From positions 1-64,000 of the forward strand of contig JBBQHB010000001.1 in the NCBI GenBank assembly GCA_038323575.1: a stretch of DNA of 64,000 bases. The letters run 5' to 3'. A model generated the notes under the pieces. The model ran no database searches. It saw only the letters and a program-made list of their open reading frames with translations, and was not told the DNA's origin. Positions 27,728-35,903 of the stretch are shown one piece after another. The translations under genes were made by a program, and so were the position numbers. The DNA comes from CAINVV01 sp038323575. GTDB lineage: Bacteria > Bacteroidota > Bacteroidia > Bacteroidales > Prolixibacteraceae. Positions within the stretch are counted from its first letter, which is position 1. Each line of letters starts with the position of its first letter.

Positions 27728-29070
27728 GGACGGAAAATCATCCTATTGATCAACTTTTTAAAGAGAAGTTGGGGAATTTCGAAAAGAATCCCCCGGCCGG
27801 TCTTTTGGAGCAGATCAACCAAAAGGTTGTTTCCCGTGGTAAAGTCAGGCAGTTAACCCAACTGAAAACTTTTGTCGCAATAGCTGCAGCAGTTGTAATG
27901 ATTTTAATGGCCGGCTGGTTTACCATGGACCAGAATGAGATGGCCAAAAATCAGGTACCGCTGCAAATCCAACAGAATGCCTCCCAGTATCAGATCAAAG
28001 CTGAAAAACAATCCGTTGAAACCAAGGCAATTGAAAAGCAGCTTTCGTTAAATCAGCAAAAAACCGCAAAAAACATATCGGCACAGCCAGTCAAACCTGT
28101 CAAAAGCATTCCGGTCAAACAAAAAATGGCAGCCGTCCGGCCTGCCTCTTCCGGAAATGATATTCTTACAGCACAATCTGTAGTGAATGAGCAGCATGCA
28201 CAGGTTAAACCGGCAGAAAGCGCTGCCAAACAAGCCGCAGTTGACAAAGCAAAAACCGCAAAAGAAAAGAACATAACGGAAAACGGAGCCAACAACTATC
28301 AAAAGAAAAACGAACCGCTCTATTTTGCCAACTCAGGAATAACCCAAGCGGTTCCTGCAAAAGCACCGGGAAAAGGGAACTGGGGCCTCAAAGCCGAAAT
28401 ATCACCGATGGTCACTTCTCAAAATCAGGCAGGTTCTGTTGAAACAAAACAGATCAATACTGTGAGTGGTGGGATGATTGCCTCTTACCAGGTGAGTAAG
28501 AGGATTAAAATCAGTTCAGGCATCAGAATTTCCCAGATGAAGCAGGATACCCACTCCAGTTATACCATGAGTAAAACGTCGGGTATAACTTACCTGCAGC
28601 CTGTCGAAAAGGCAGCAAACCTGGCAAGTGATGTATCGCTTTATTTACCTGCCGTTTCAAGCATTGTTTATTCGAACGGAATGAAAACGAATCCGAACGA
28701 TAATTTTGTATCTGATATTGCCCAGCAGTTCAAATATCTCGAAGTTCCGGTTCAGGCAACCTACAAAGTAATTGATACAAAATTTTCTGTTGGTGTTACA
28801 GGCGGTTTAAGCACCAATTTTCTGATCGGGAACTATGCCACGATCACTCAGAACGGTATTAATTTATCCAAAGGCAGTACCGATAACCTCCGGAATGTCC
28901 TCTATTCAGGTTCGGCAGGCGTTGAACTTGGTTACGGATTGGGCAAAAACCTGATGTTAACTGTCGAACCCCGGTTGAAACAGTATCTGAACTCAGTGAG
29001 CAGCAACGATATGGTCAATTACAAACCGCTGCAGATGGGTATTTACACAGGAATCGCTTACTCCTTCTAA
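27724..29070 (+). CDS. dual-membrane anti-sigma factor with C-terminal outer-membrane beta-barrel (Dma-like)
   Basis: A 448-residue protein. The N-terminal 45 residues should be cytoplasmic (HPIDQLFKEKLGNFEKNP) and could hold the sigma factor. One transmembrane helix is at about 49-68 (TFVAIAAAVVMILMAGWF). Residues about 70-217 form a Gln/Lys/Ala-rich periplasmic linker. The last 230 residues are an outer-membrane barrel that ends YTGIAYSF with terminal Phe, a barrel-assembly signal. This architecture matches the dual membrane-spanning anti-sigma (Dma) group described in Bacteroides. Translational overlap with the sigma gene supports partnership; binding itself is inferred. Confidence 0.78.
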   Translation: MRTENHPIDQLFKEKLGNFEKNPPAGLLEQINQKVVSRGKVRQLTQLKTFVAIAAAVVMILMAGWFTMDQNEMAKNQVPLQIQQNASQYQIKAEKQSVETKAIEKQLSLNQQKTAKNISAQPVKPVKSIPVKQKMAAVRPASSGNDILTAQSVVNEQHAQVKPAESAAKQAAVDKAKTAKEKNITENGANNYQKKNEPLYFANSGITQAVPAKAPGKGNWGLKAEISPMVTSQNQAGSVETKQINTVSGGMIASYQVSKRIKISSGIRISQMKQDTHSSYTMSKTSGITYLQPVEKAANLASDVSLYLPAVSSIVYSNGMKTNPNDNFVSDIAQQFKYLEVPVQATYKVIDTKFSVGVTGGLSTNFLIGNYATITQNGINLSKGSTDNLRNVLYSGSAGVELGYGLGKNLMLTVEPRLKQYLNSVSSNDMVNYKPLQMGIYTGIAYSF

Positions 29071-29115
29071 ACACGGAATTTCCTTCCTCCGGAGGTTTTT
29101 CTTTCCACCCCTTCG

Positions 29116-29290
29116 AAACCACAAATTTCACAGATTCGCACAAATAAAACCTGCAACCACAGATTACGCACAAATAAAAGCCCAAACCACAGATTACGCA
29201 GATTACACAGATTAAAGCCAACACTACAAATTTCACAAATTCGCACAAATAAAAACCTGTACCACAAATTTTACAAATTCACACGAATTA
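29116..29290. repeat. ACCACAAATTTCACA / ACCACAGATTACGC repeat cluster
   Basis: Five to six degenerate blocks alternate ACCACAAATTTCACA, GCACAAATAAAA and ACCACAGATTACGC. They belong to the same family as 18054-18270. They start about 45 bases after the stop of the anti-sigma gene, and no gene lies here. Confidence 0.88.
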
Positions 29291-29319
29291 GATACCCGGG
29301 ATGTTGATCACGTGGTTCG

Positions 29320-29665
29320 CCCAGTCTCCGTTTCTCCATTTCCCGTTTCCTTTTCATCCCATCCCCCAGTCTCCGTTTCCCCGTTTCTCCGTTTCCTTTT
29401 CCCCCCGTCCCCCCGTCTCCGTTTCACCGTTTCACCGTTTCCATTTCATCCCGTCTCCCCGTCCCCGTTTCTCCGTTTCTCCGTTTCCATTTCATCCCAT
29501 CCCCCAGTCTCCGTTTCTCCGTTTCACCGTTTCCATTTCATCCCATCCCCCCGCCCCCGTTTCTCCGTTTCACCGTTTCCATTTCCCCCCGTCCCCCCGT
29601 CTCCGTTTCTCCGTTTCACCGTTTCCTTTTCATCCCGTCCCCCGTTCTCCCTGCCCCATGCCCCA
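29320..29665. repeat. CCGTTTC/CCCGTC pyrimidine-rich tandem array
   Basis: About 345 bases of degenerate units such as CTCCGTTTCACCGTTTCCAT and TCATCCCATCCCCCAGT, with purines almost confined to G in CCG. Two overlapping plus-strand frames stay open only because of the repeat. With the block before it this fills the 700-base gap between the anti-sigma and transglycosylase genes. Confidence 0.9.
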
Positions 29666-29774
29666 TGCCTACCTCCATCATTTTAAAAATTGATCACACA
29701 ATCCTTTTGAGCGAAGAGTCTAAAGAAGTATCTTCGCAGATTATTCCGGTTGTTAATTTCGATAGTATAAAAAG

Positions 29775-30725
29775 ATGTTCAATATCAAATTTTCTCTTTC
29801 AAAACTGGCGATATTCTTTTCGCTGTTAGCCATAAGTGTAATTTCCTGCGGGTTGTTTATTAACTCAAGCCCTGTCAAAGATCCGGCGGCTGAAACCCCT
29901 CATCCATACACTACTCCGGTACAAATACCTGCATCGGTTGAGTTTGCAGGAGAAATGGTCTCTACTAAAAATTTCGATTTGCGTGAGGCACTTGACCGTG
30001 AGTTGCTGGTAAACAGTTATTTCCAGTCTCAAACAATCCTCTACCTGAAAAAGGCAAAACGGTATTTTTATATAATTGAACCCATTCTGAAAGAGAACAA
30101 TATTCCCGACGACTTCAAATACCTTTCCCTCGCAGAAAGCGGCTTCCAGGAAAAGATTATCTCACCTGCCGGGGCAACCGGTTTGTGGCAGCTGATGAAA
30201 AAAACAGCGACAGAGAACGGACTCGAAATCAACATCGAAGTGGATGAGCGTTACAACATGGAGAAATCCACTGTGGCAGCATGCAGGTACCTGAACCAGG
30301 CTTACCGGCTTTACGGCAGCTGGATCATCGTCGCAGCCTCCTATAATGCCGGCATCAACGGCATCAATCGGCAGGCAGACCTTCAGGACAGTAAAAACTA
30401 TTTCGATCTGCTGCTGAACGAAGAGACTTCCAGGTATGTATACCGTATTCTTGCCCTGAAACTTATTCTGGAAAATCCTGAGAAATACGGATTTAAAGTT
30501 ACCGAGGAGGAGAAATATCCTATCCTCAAATGCCGGGAGGTAATTTTGAGCGGAAGCGTTACCAACTTAGCGGATTACGCGCACAAGCAAGGCGTCAACT
30601 ATAAAATCCTGAAATATTTTAATCCCTGGCTGAGGCAGTCATCGCTCAAGAATCCTTCCGGAAAGAGCTATACAATTAAAATTCCCGAACCCGGAACACG
30701 CTCATTTGACCTGGAAAAAAACTGA
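29775..30725 (+). CDS. lytic transglycosylase lipoprotein (MltD/SLT type)
   Basis: A 316-residue lipoprotein (lipobox SVISC, Cys 25) that cleaves peptidoglycan glycan strands to 1,6-anhydro ends. The SLT domain spans about 110-235. Its catalytic Glu is in SLAESGFQEKIISPAGATG, followed by GLWQLMKKTA and VAASYNAGINGI. The last 70 residues (LSGSVTNLADYAHKQGVNYKIL, YTIKIP) resemble a degenerate LysM-like module, a possible wall-binding part. It ends nine bases before uvrA, so the two genes may share a transcript. Signals for periplasmic location are clear. Confidence 0.87.
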   Translation: MFNIKFSLSKLAIFFSLLAISVISCGLFINSSPVKDPAAETPHPYTTPVQIPASVEFAGEMVSTKNFDLREALDRELLVNSYFQSQTILYLKKAKRYFYIIEPILKENNIPDDFKYLSLAESGFQEKIISPAGATGLWQLMKKTATENGLEINIEVDERYNMEKSTVAACRYLNQAYRLYGSWIIVAASYNAGINGINRQADLQDSKNYFDLLLNEETSRYVYRILALKLILENPEKYGFKVTEEEKYPILKCREVILSGSVTNLADYAHKQGVNYKILKYFNPWLRQSSLKNPSGKSYTIKIPEPGTRSFDLEKN

Positions 30726-30734
30726 ACTTATCCC

Positions 30735-33572
30735 ATGGAAGGCGAAGATAAAATTGTTGTCAGGGGAGCCAGAGAGCACAACCTGAAAAATATCACCGTT
30801 TCAATACCCCGGAACAAACTGACTGTTATCACAGGTCTTAGCGGCAGCGGGAAGTCCTCGCTGGCTTTCGATACCATCTATGCGGAAGGGCAACGCCGCT
30901 ACATCGAAACTTTCTCGGCTTATGCCAGAAGTTTTCTGGGCAACATGGAGCGCCCCGATGTGGACGAGATCACCGGATTGAGTCCGGTTATCTCGATAGA
31001 ACAAAAAACCACCAACAAAAACCCGCGGTCTACGGTCGGTACCGTAACCGAGATTTACGATTTTTTACGTCTGCTTTTTGCCCGGGCTGGTGAGGCATTC
31101 TCCTTTAACACCGGCGAAAAGATGGTGAAATACAGTGATGACCAGATCATTGACCTGATCATTGAAAATTACAGCGGCAAGCGCACCATTCTGCTGGCTC
31201 CCGTCGTGAAAGGCCGGAAAGGACACTACCGTGAACTCTTCGAGCAGATCCGCCGCAGGGGATTCCTGCATGCACGGGTTGATGGCGTGATTACGGAACT
31301 TACCCACGGCTACAAAGTTGACAGGTACAAAAGCCACAACATCGAAATGGTGATAGACAAACTGGTAGTCGAAGACATAGACCGGAAACGGTTGCGCGAA
31401 TCGCTCGACCGGGCCATGAAGCACGGTGAAGGTATCGTGATGATCCTCGATCCGGATTCCGGATCCGTACGCTATTTTTCACGCCACCTGATGTGTCCCA
31501 CTACCGGTATTTCTTACAACGATCCGGCACCGCACAGCTTCTCATTCAATTCACCCAGGGGAGCCTGTCAGACCTGCAACGGACTCGGTGTAATCAACGA
31601 AATTGATTTTGCCAAGATCGTACCGGATCCGGCGTTGTCAATCAACCAGGGCGGTATTGACCCGCTTGGTCCTTACAGAAACACCCTTATATACTGGCAA
31701 CTTGAGGCACTGGCAGAGAAATACAACTTCACCCTGAAAACGCCTGTAGGCGAGATCGACGAAGCGGTTTTAAACGCCATCCTTCACGGTACCGGGGAGC
31801 GGATTCAGCTTAAAAACTCTCCCCTTGGCAGCTCCATCGATTACATGATGACCTACGAAGGGATCGTCAAATACGTGGTGAACGAAAAGAGTGACAACCT
31901 CTCCAAAAGCGCCCAGAAATGGGCCGACCAGTTTCACAAAACCTGCAAATGTCCCGAATGTAATGGTCAGCGGCTGCAGAAAGAGCCACTCCATTTTAAG
32001 ATAGACGGGAAAAATATCGCTGAGCTGGCTCAGATGGATATCAGCGAACTCTCTGCCTTCTTTTCCGGTATTGGTGAACGGATGAGCAAACGACAGCTTC
32101 AGATAGCCGCAGAGGTGAACAAAGAGATCTCGACCCGCTTAAGCTTTCTGCTGGATGTAGGCTTGAATTACCTGTCGCTCGACCGCCCTTCGGCCACTCT
32201 CTCCGGGGGAGAGTCACAACGCATCCGCCTGGCCACCCAGATAGGCTCACAACTTGTCAATGTGCTTTATATCCTCGATGAACCCAGCATCGGACTGCAT
32301 CACCGCGACAACCTGCGGCTGATACATTCGCTTCAGCAGCTGCGGGATACAGGTAATTCGGTCATCGTGGTCGAACACGACCGCGACATGATGCTGCAGG
32401 CCGACTACCTTATTGACATGGGACCGCATGCCGGCCGTTTCGGCGGTGAGATTGTCGCATCCGGCACACCTTCCGAAGTACTGAAAATTGATACGCTTAC
32501 TTCCCGATACCTTACCGGTCGGAAAGAAATTGCAATTCCTGCAGTACGCAGGGCCGGGAACGGAAAAATGCTTTCACTGAAAGGAGCATCCGGCAATAAC
32601 CTCAAATCGGTAAATGCCGACTTCCCGCTGGGGAAATTTATCTGCATCACCGGCGTTTCAGGTAGCGGCAAATCAACTTTAATCAACGAAACACTCCTGC
32701 CGATTTTGAGCCAGCATTTCTTTAAGTCGCTGGATGATCCGCTGGCATATGACACGATCGAAGGCATTGAGCACCTCGACAAAGTCGTTCAGGTCGACCA
32801 GTCACCCATCGGCCGGACACCCCGCTCCAACCCTGTAACCTATTGCGGAGTATTTACGGAAATCCGTACGCTGTTTACTTTGTTGCCTGAAGCCAAAATT
32901 CGCGGCTACAAGCCCGGACGCTTCTCATTCAATGTGAAAGGCGGACGCTGCGAAGCCTGTGAAGGGGCCGGACTGAAAACCATTGAGATGAATTTCCTGC
33001 CGGATGTATACGTCCATTGCGACAAATGCAACGGAAGGCGTTACAACCGTGAAACCCTGGAAATCCGCTACAAAGGCAAATCAATCAGCGACGTACTGGA
33101 TATGACCATTCAGCAGGGCGTTACCTTCTTCGAAAACATCCCAGCCATCGCCCACAAGCTTAGAACCATTGAGGAAGTGGGTCTCGGCTACATCACCCTC
33201 GGACAGGCTTCTACCACCTTATCAGGAGGGGAAGCGCAGCGGGTAAAACTTGCAACCGAACTGAGCAAACGGGATACCGGACGGACCCTTTACATCCTGG
33301 ATGAACCAACCACAGGTCTTCACTTCGAAGATATCAGGGTACTGCTTGATGTGCTCGATAAATTGGTTGAACGCGGCAATACAGTGATCGTCATCGAGCA
33401 CAACATGGAAGTAATCAAAATGGCCGACCACATCATCGATATAGGCCCCGAAGGCGGGCGCGACGGCGGCAGGCTGCTTTGCGCCGGAACCCCGGAAGAG
33501 CTGGCCATCAATGAGGTATCCTATACGGCAAAATATCTGAAGGAAGAACTTCTTCAAAAGGACAAAGGATAA
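30735..33572 (+). CDS. uvrA: excinuclease ABC subunit A
   Basis: A 945-residue tandem ABC ATPase that finds DNA damage in nucleotide excision repair with UvrB. Walker A motifs are GLSGSGKSS near the N-terminus and GVSGSGKST in the second half. The signature motifs are TLSGGESQRI and TLSGGEAQRV. Zinc-binding cysteines appear as CPECNGQR, CEACEGAG and CDKCNGRR. Length is standard. The final Lys-Asp-Lys-Gly codons and the TAA are made of the first units of a GGATAAA array, so the C-terminus may vary between strains. Confidence 0.97.
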   Translation: MEGEDKIVVRGAREHNLKNITVSIPRNKLTVITGLSGSGKSSLAFDTIYAEGQRRYIETFSAYARSFLGNMERPDVDEITGLSPVISIEQKTTNKNPRSTVGTVTEIYDFLRLLFARAGEAFSFNTGEKMVKYSDDQIIDLIIENYSGKRTILLAPVVKGRKGHYRELFEQIRRRGFLHARVDGVITELTHGYKVDRYKSHNIEMVIDKLVVEDIDRKRLRESLDRAMKHGEGIVMILDPDSGSVRYFSRHLMCPTTGISYNDPAPHSFSFNSPRGACQTCNGLGVINEIDFAKIVPDPALSINQGGIDPLGPYRNTLIYWQLEALAEKYNFTLKTPVGEIDEAVLNAILHGTGERIQLKNSPLGSSIDYMMTYEGIVKYVVNEKSDNLSKSAQKWADQFHKTCKCPECNGQRLQKEPLHFKIDGKNIAELAQMDISELSAFFSGIGERMSKRQLQIAAEVNKEISTRLSFLLDVGLNYLSLDRPSATLSGGESQRIRLATQIGSQLVNVLYILDEPSIGLHHRDNLRLIHSLQQLRDTGNSVIVVEHDRDMMLQADYLIDMGPHAGRFGGEIVASGTPSEVLKIDTLTSRYLTGRKEIAIPAVRRAGNGKMLSLKGASGNNLKSVNADFPLGKFICITGVSGSGKSTLINETLLPILSQHFFKSLDDPLAYDTIEGIEHLDKVVQVDQSPIGRTPRSNPVTYCGVFTEIRTLFTLLPEAKIRGYKPGRFSFNVKGGRCEACEGAGLKTIEMNFLPDVYVHCDKCNGRRYNRETLEIRYKGKSISDVLDMTIQQGVTFFENIPAIAHKLRTIEEVGLGYITLGQASTTLSGGEAQRVKLATELSKRDTGRTLYILDEPTTGLHFEDIRVLLDVLDKLVERGNTVIVIEHNMEVIKMADHIIDIGPEGGRDGGRLLCAGTPEELAINEVSYTAKYLKEELLQKDKG

Positions 33573-33756
33573 AGGATAAAGGATAAGGGATAAAGGATAA
33601 AGGATAAGGGATAAAGGATAAAGGATAAAGTGGCATTTGTTCTGTGATGAAAATTTGTGAAATGTAAATGCAGGTATACTAGTTTTCACGGACTTTTGTC
33701 TGAGGCGTTCTTTACTTTATCCTTTATCCTTTATCCTTTATCCCTTATCCTTTTCT
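33557..33756. repeat. inverted pair of GGATAAA arrays downstream of uvrA
   Basis: The left array (33557-33630) reads GGATAAAGGATAAAGG from within the uvrA stop. The right array (33714-33756) reads the complement, TTTATCCTTTATCC. They are separated by an 83-base non-repeat loop. Read as RNA they could form a stem of about 40 pairs, probably acting as the 3' end of the uvrA transcript. Confidence 0.88.
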
Positions 33757-33799
33757 CTTAATTGTAACTTAAAAGACCTATTTTCGTTTTAAAAAGGAT

Positions 33800-34069
33800 A
33801 TGATCAACAAAGAACCGATAATAATTGAAATGTTTTATACCTTGACCTGCCCTAACTGCCGGATATTGAAACGCTTGCTGCAGGATGTTTTGCCCGGATT
33901 CGGAGATAAATTCAGGTTGGAAACAACACTGGCAAATATGCCGATGGGGATGATCAGAACCATGAAATTGGGGATCTATGCAGTTCCGACACTATTGATA
34001 GACAATAAAATTGTTTTCAGGGAAGTCCCTTCGAAACAAGATTTGATTGATAAACTTAAAATGTATTGA
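33800..34069 (+). CDS. small thioredoxin-like protein with a CPNC motif
   Basis: An 89-residue cytoplasmic protein with a thioredoxin-like fold. The redox pair is in TCPNCRILKRL (Cys 17, Cys 20), and the cis-Pro region is YAVPTLLIDNKIVF. There is no signal peptide. The CPNC centre and short length resemble archaeal-type small thioredoxins or redox-active disulfide proteins that relay electrons to an unknown partner. The gene for a two-helix membrane protein starts two bases after its stop codon, so the pair is likely one unit. Confidence 0.8.
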   Translation: MINKEPIIIEMFYTLTCPNCRILKRLLQDVLPGFGDKFRLETTLANMPMGMIRTMKLGIYAVPTLLIDNKIVFREVPSKQDLIDKLKMY

Positions 34070-34071
34070 GT

Positions 34072-34302
34072 ATGGAAGCAAAGAAAAAACTAAGGTGTCC
34101 GCTGGGAGTACCGGGAGGTATCATCGCAGCCCTGATCGGTCTGGGAGGCATTATTTGCAGTCTGATTTATAAAGAATATCCAATGTTCGGCATTTCGCTG
34201 GCTTTGTTTTTACTAGCCGGACCCTTTGTCCGCATTACCATGATGGTTCACGCTGCCAATGACCGCCTCGATGAACTGGAAAGCAAAATTGATAAAAAAT
34301 AA
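34072..34302 (+). CDS. small two-helix membrane protein
   Basis: A 76-residue protein not recognised as a named family. Two transmembrane helices are plausible: GGIIAALIGLGGIICSLIY and FGISLALFLLAGPFVRI. A charged amphipathic tail follows (ANDRLDELESKIDKK). The start is the ATG at 34072; a TTG six bases earlier overlaps the preceding stop. It sits directly after the small thioredoxin gene and before a strong terminator. It may be a membrane partner of that thioredoxin; this is inference only. Confidence 0.7.
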   Translation: MEAKKKLRCPLGVPGGIIAALIGLGGIICSLIYKEYPMFGISLALFLLAGPFVRITMMVHAANDRLDELESKIDKK

Positions 34303-34315
34303 TTATCGGAAAGTT

Positions 34316-34349
34316 AAAAAAAGCCGCGATGAGAATCGCTGCTTTTTTT
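34316..34349 (+). terminator. intrinsic terminator after the thioredoxin/membrane-protein pair
   Basis: An A-rich arm AAAAAAAGCCGCGAT, loop GAGA and the arm ATCGCTGC followed by seven T form a hairpin with one mismatch and a U tract. It lies 14 bases after the stop codon. Confidence 0.85.
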
Positions 34350-34392
34350 ATTTCTCCGATATATTAAACTATCTGTTTCAATATGTCAAAAG

Positions 34393-34450
34393 GAATCATA
34401 TTCCAATTATGATTCGGACAATAAATGTTTCCATTTTTAATTTATATTTG
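34393..34450 (+). promoter_or_regulatory. hicBA promoter and candidate operator
   Basis: An inverted repeat GAATCATA-7-TATGATTC (34393-34415) precedes a TATATTTG -7 box at 34443-34450, which lies 22 bases before the hicB start. No clear -33 TTTG is seen. The repeat is a plausible HicB binding site for autorepression. Confidence 0.45.
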
Positions 34451-34471
34451 AACATTCAATTAATATTTATA

Positions 34472-34855
34472 ATGGCCAAGTTACAATTGACAGCTGATGT
34501 GGGTTTTGCCCATGGCAAGTATCATGTAGGTCTTGCATTAGTAGAGTTTGAAGAAGAAAATGTAACTATCGTTTATTCTCCGGCCTTGGATTTAAGTGGT
34601 TATGGTTATAGTCCTGAAGAAGCAAAACAGTCTTTTTCGGAAGCTCTTAGTGAATTTTTCAGATATACAAACAATAAGAATACTTTAGATAAAGTACTTA
34701 AAGATTTGGGTTGGGCAATTAAGGGTTCGAAAAATAAGCCAAAGTTTAATCCTCCTAAGGATTCGGATTTGGTTTCTTCAAATCCCTTGTATAGTGAAAT
34801 TGTCAACAATAAAAGTTACAAGGTTTCAAGAGAGGATGTTGAATTTGCTTATTAG
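34472..34855 (+). CDS. hicB: HicB-family antitoxin
   Basis: A 127-residue antitoxin. The partial RNase-H-like HicB fold is visible as YHVGLALVEFEEENVTIVYSP, then LDLSGYGYSPEEAKQSFSEAL. The C-terminal part (PKFNPPKDSDLVSSNP onward) should contact the toxin. A long open frame upstream was trimmed to the ATG at 34472, just after the promoter. It is six bases ahead of hicA in antitoxin-first order. The base composition is visibly more A+T-rich than the flanking housekeeping genes, a sign of horizontal transfer. Confidence 0.78.
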   Translation: MAKLQLTADVGFAHGKYHVGLALVEFEEENVTIVYSPALDLSGYGYSPEEAKQSFSEALSEFFRYTNNKNTLDKVLKDLGWAIKGSKNKPKFNPPKDSDLVSSNPLYSEIVNNKSYKVSREDVEFAY

Positions 34856-34861
34856 CATATT

Positions 34862-35092
34862 ATGACTGCAAAGCATCTTAGAAACATCCCACTAAAATTA
34901 TACAGAGATTTTTTAATTGCTCAAGGATGCTCTTGTATCAGAACTTCCGGAGGTCATGAGCATTGGGCCAGAAAGGATTTATTAAGACCAATAACAGTTC
35001 AAACACATGTAGATCCGGTTCCAGCGTTTATTATCAGGAATGCGTTGAAACAACTTGGTTTAACGAAAGAAGATTTTCTTAACTGGATATAA
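34862..35092 (+). CDS. hicA: HicA-family mRNA interferase toxin
   Basis: A 76-residue dsRNA-binding-fold toxin that cleaves mRNA. Family signs are the short helix KLYRDFLIAQGCSCIRTSGGHEHW with catalytic His in GGHEHW, then VQTHVDPVPAFIIRNALKQLGL. Most HicA proteins have the same N-terminal alpha-beta-beta pattern. It pairs with the upstream HicB-like gene. Both genes look intact, so the module may be active as a stress or stabilisation locus. Confidence 0.85.
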   Translation: MTAKHLRNIPLKLYRDFLIAQGCSCIRTSGGHEHWARKDLLRPITVQTHVDPVPAFIIRNALKQLGLTKEDFLNWI

Positions 35093-35109
35093 TTTATGTG
35101 AGTTTTATT

Positions 35110-35262
35110 TTATCCTGCAACAGCAGCCCTTAGCATGAAAGCAAGTTCTCCGTTTTTCTTCACAAACTTGATAGAGAAAACAACCTTATTATCCTCAGGA
35201 GTTTCTTTGATTTCGTACTCCTTGAGTACAAGGTTGCTGTTGATGGTTTCAATTTCGCCCAT
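35110..35262 (-). CDS. possible 50-residue protein of unknown function
   Basis: A short frame starting ATG and ending GCAGGATAA. The product is acidic then basic (MGEIETINSNLVLKEYEIK to LAFMLRAAVAG) with an alternating pattern, VVFSIKFVKK, that could form beta strands. No family was recognised. It lies between hicA (converging) and a four-helix-bundle gene on the same strand. The 77 bases upstream carry a 24-codon GTG frame in another phase that ends just before it. The coding case rests on codon-like composition only. Confidence 0.4.
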   Translation of the reverse strand: MGEIETINSNLVLKEYEIKETPEDNKVVFSIKFVKKNGELAFMLRAAVAG

Positions 35263-35339
35263 TGATTATCTTTTGAGGTAAAAATTGACGTCTGAATTCA
35301 CTATGCAGGTAAGTGTTTTTTCCTTAAATTTTTCAAGCA

Positions 35340-35903
35340 CTACCGTCGCCTCTCGAGCCTCATCCTCGTCATCCGTTCGCGCATTCCACCATTTTTCAGG
35401 AAATCTTCACTGAGCGATTGTAACTGTTTAAAGAGCATATAATCGGTCTGCTTTATAAGGCAGACAGCCATATTGGCGATGATTTCTGATGGGCGGACTT
35501 TCACCAATGGCATATAAAAAGCTGAATCGTTATGCTTCCGTCCAAGTTCACGCATCTTCTGAAGTTCTGCAGAACCGTTTTCCCATTGGCGGTGGTTTCT
35601 TGTTCGCAGGAAATCTTCATAATCGACGAGCAACTCTTGCAGGCTAGCTTTAGCAACATTTACCAGCTTAATCTCTGTCTCCTTCGATGTAGCCGAAGCC
35701 GCACACCCTTCCACTATATTTTGTTTGCCCGAACGCGCAGCCTGAACCATCTGGTCGATGGTACGGTCGCCGCGCTGCAAATAATTTTTACAGAAATAGT
35801 AGGTAATGTCGTATATCGCCTCTGCCTTCTGGTAGCTAAACAGTTTACGGTAATTGCCGCTGCGCGGTAACAGCGACTCCTGGTTTTGTTTGCTGCTGTT
35901 CAT
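35340..35903 (-). CDS. four-helix-bundle protein with suffix domain
   Basis: A 187-residue helical protein. The S23-type bundle is seen in RKLFSYQKAEAIYDITYYF, RTIDQMVQAARSGKQNIVEG and ETEIKLVNVAKASLQELLVDYEDFL. The C-terminal extension (RPSEIIANMAVCLIKQTDYML, ending in ERMTRMRLERRR) is the four-helix-bundle suffix typical of one subgroup. Function is unknown. Together with the gene at 16689 it makes two members of this family in 20 kb, neither within rRNA. Confidence 0.82.
   Translation of the reverse strand: MNSSKQNQESLLPRSGNYRKLFSYQKAEAIYDITYYFCKNYLQRGDRTIDQMVQAARSGKQNIVEGCAASATSKETEIKLVNVAKASLQELLVDYEDFLRTRNHRQWENGSAELQKMRELGRKHNDSAFYMPLVKVRPSEIIANMAVCLIKQTDYMLFKQLQSLSEDFLKNGGMRERMTRMRLERRR

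Noticed and set aside
29301..29693. Two overlapping plus-strand frames of 124-130 codons with FSVSPF/FHPIPQSP repeats
   Set aside because: They exist only because a pyrimidine-rich tandem array has no stop codons in those phases. Composition is pure repeat and no start signal or family is seen.
33222..33689. Minus-strand frame of 155 codons at the end of uvrA
   Set aside because: It is antisense to uvrA and its N-terminal third is translated repeat (LSLILYP units).
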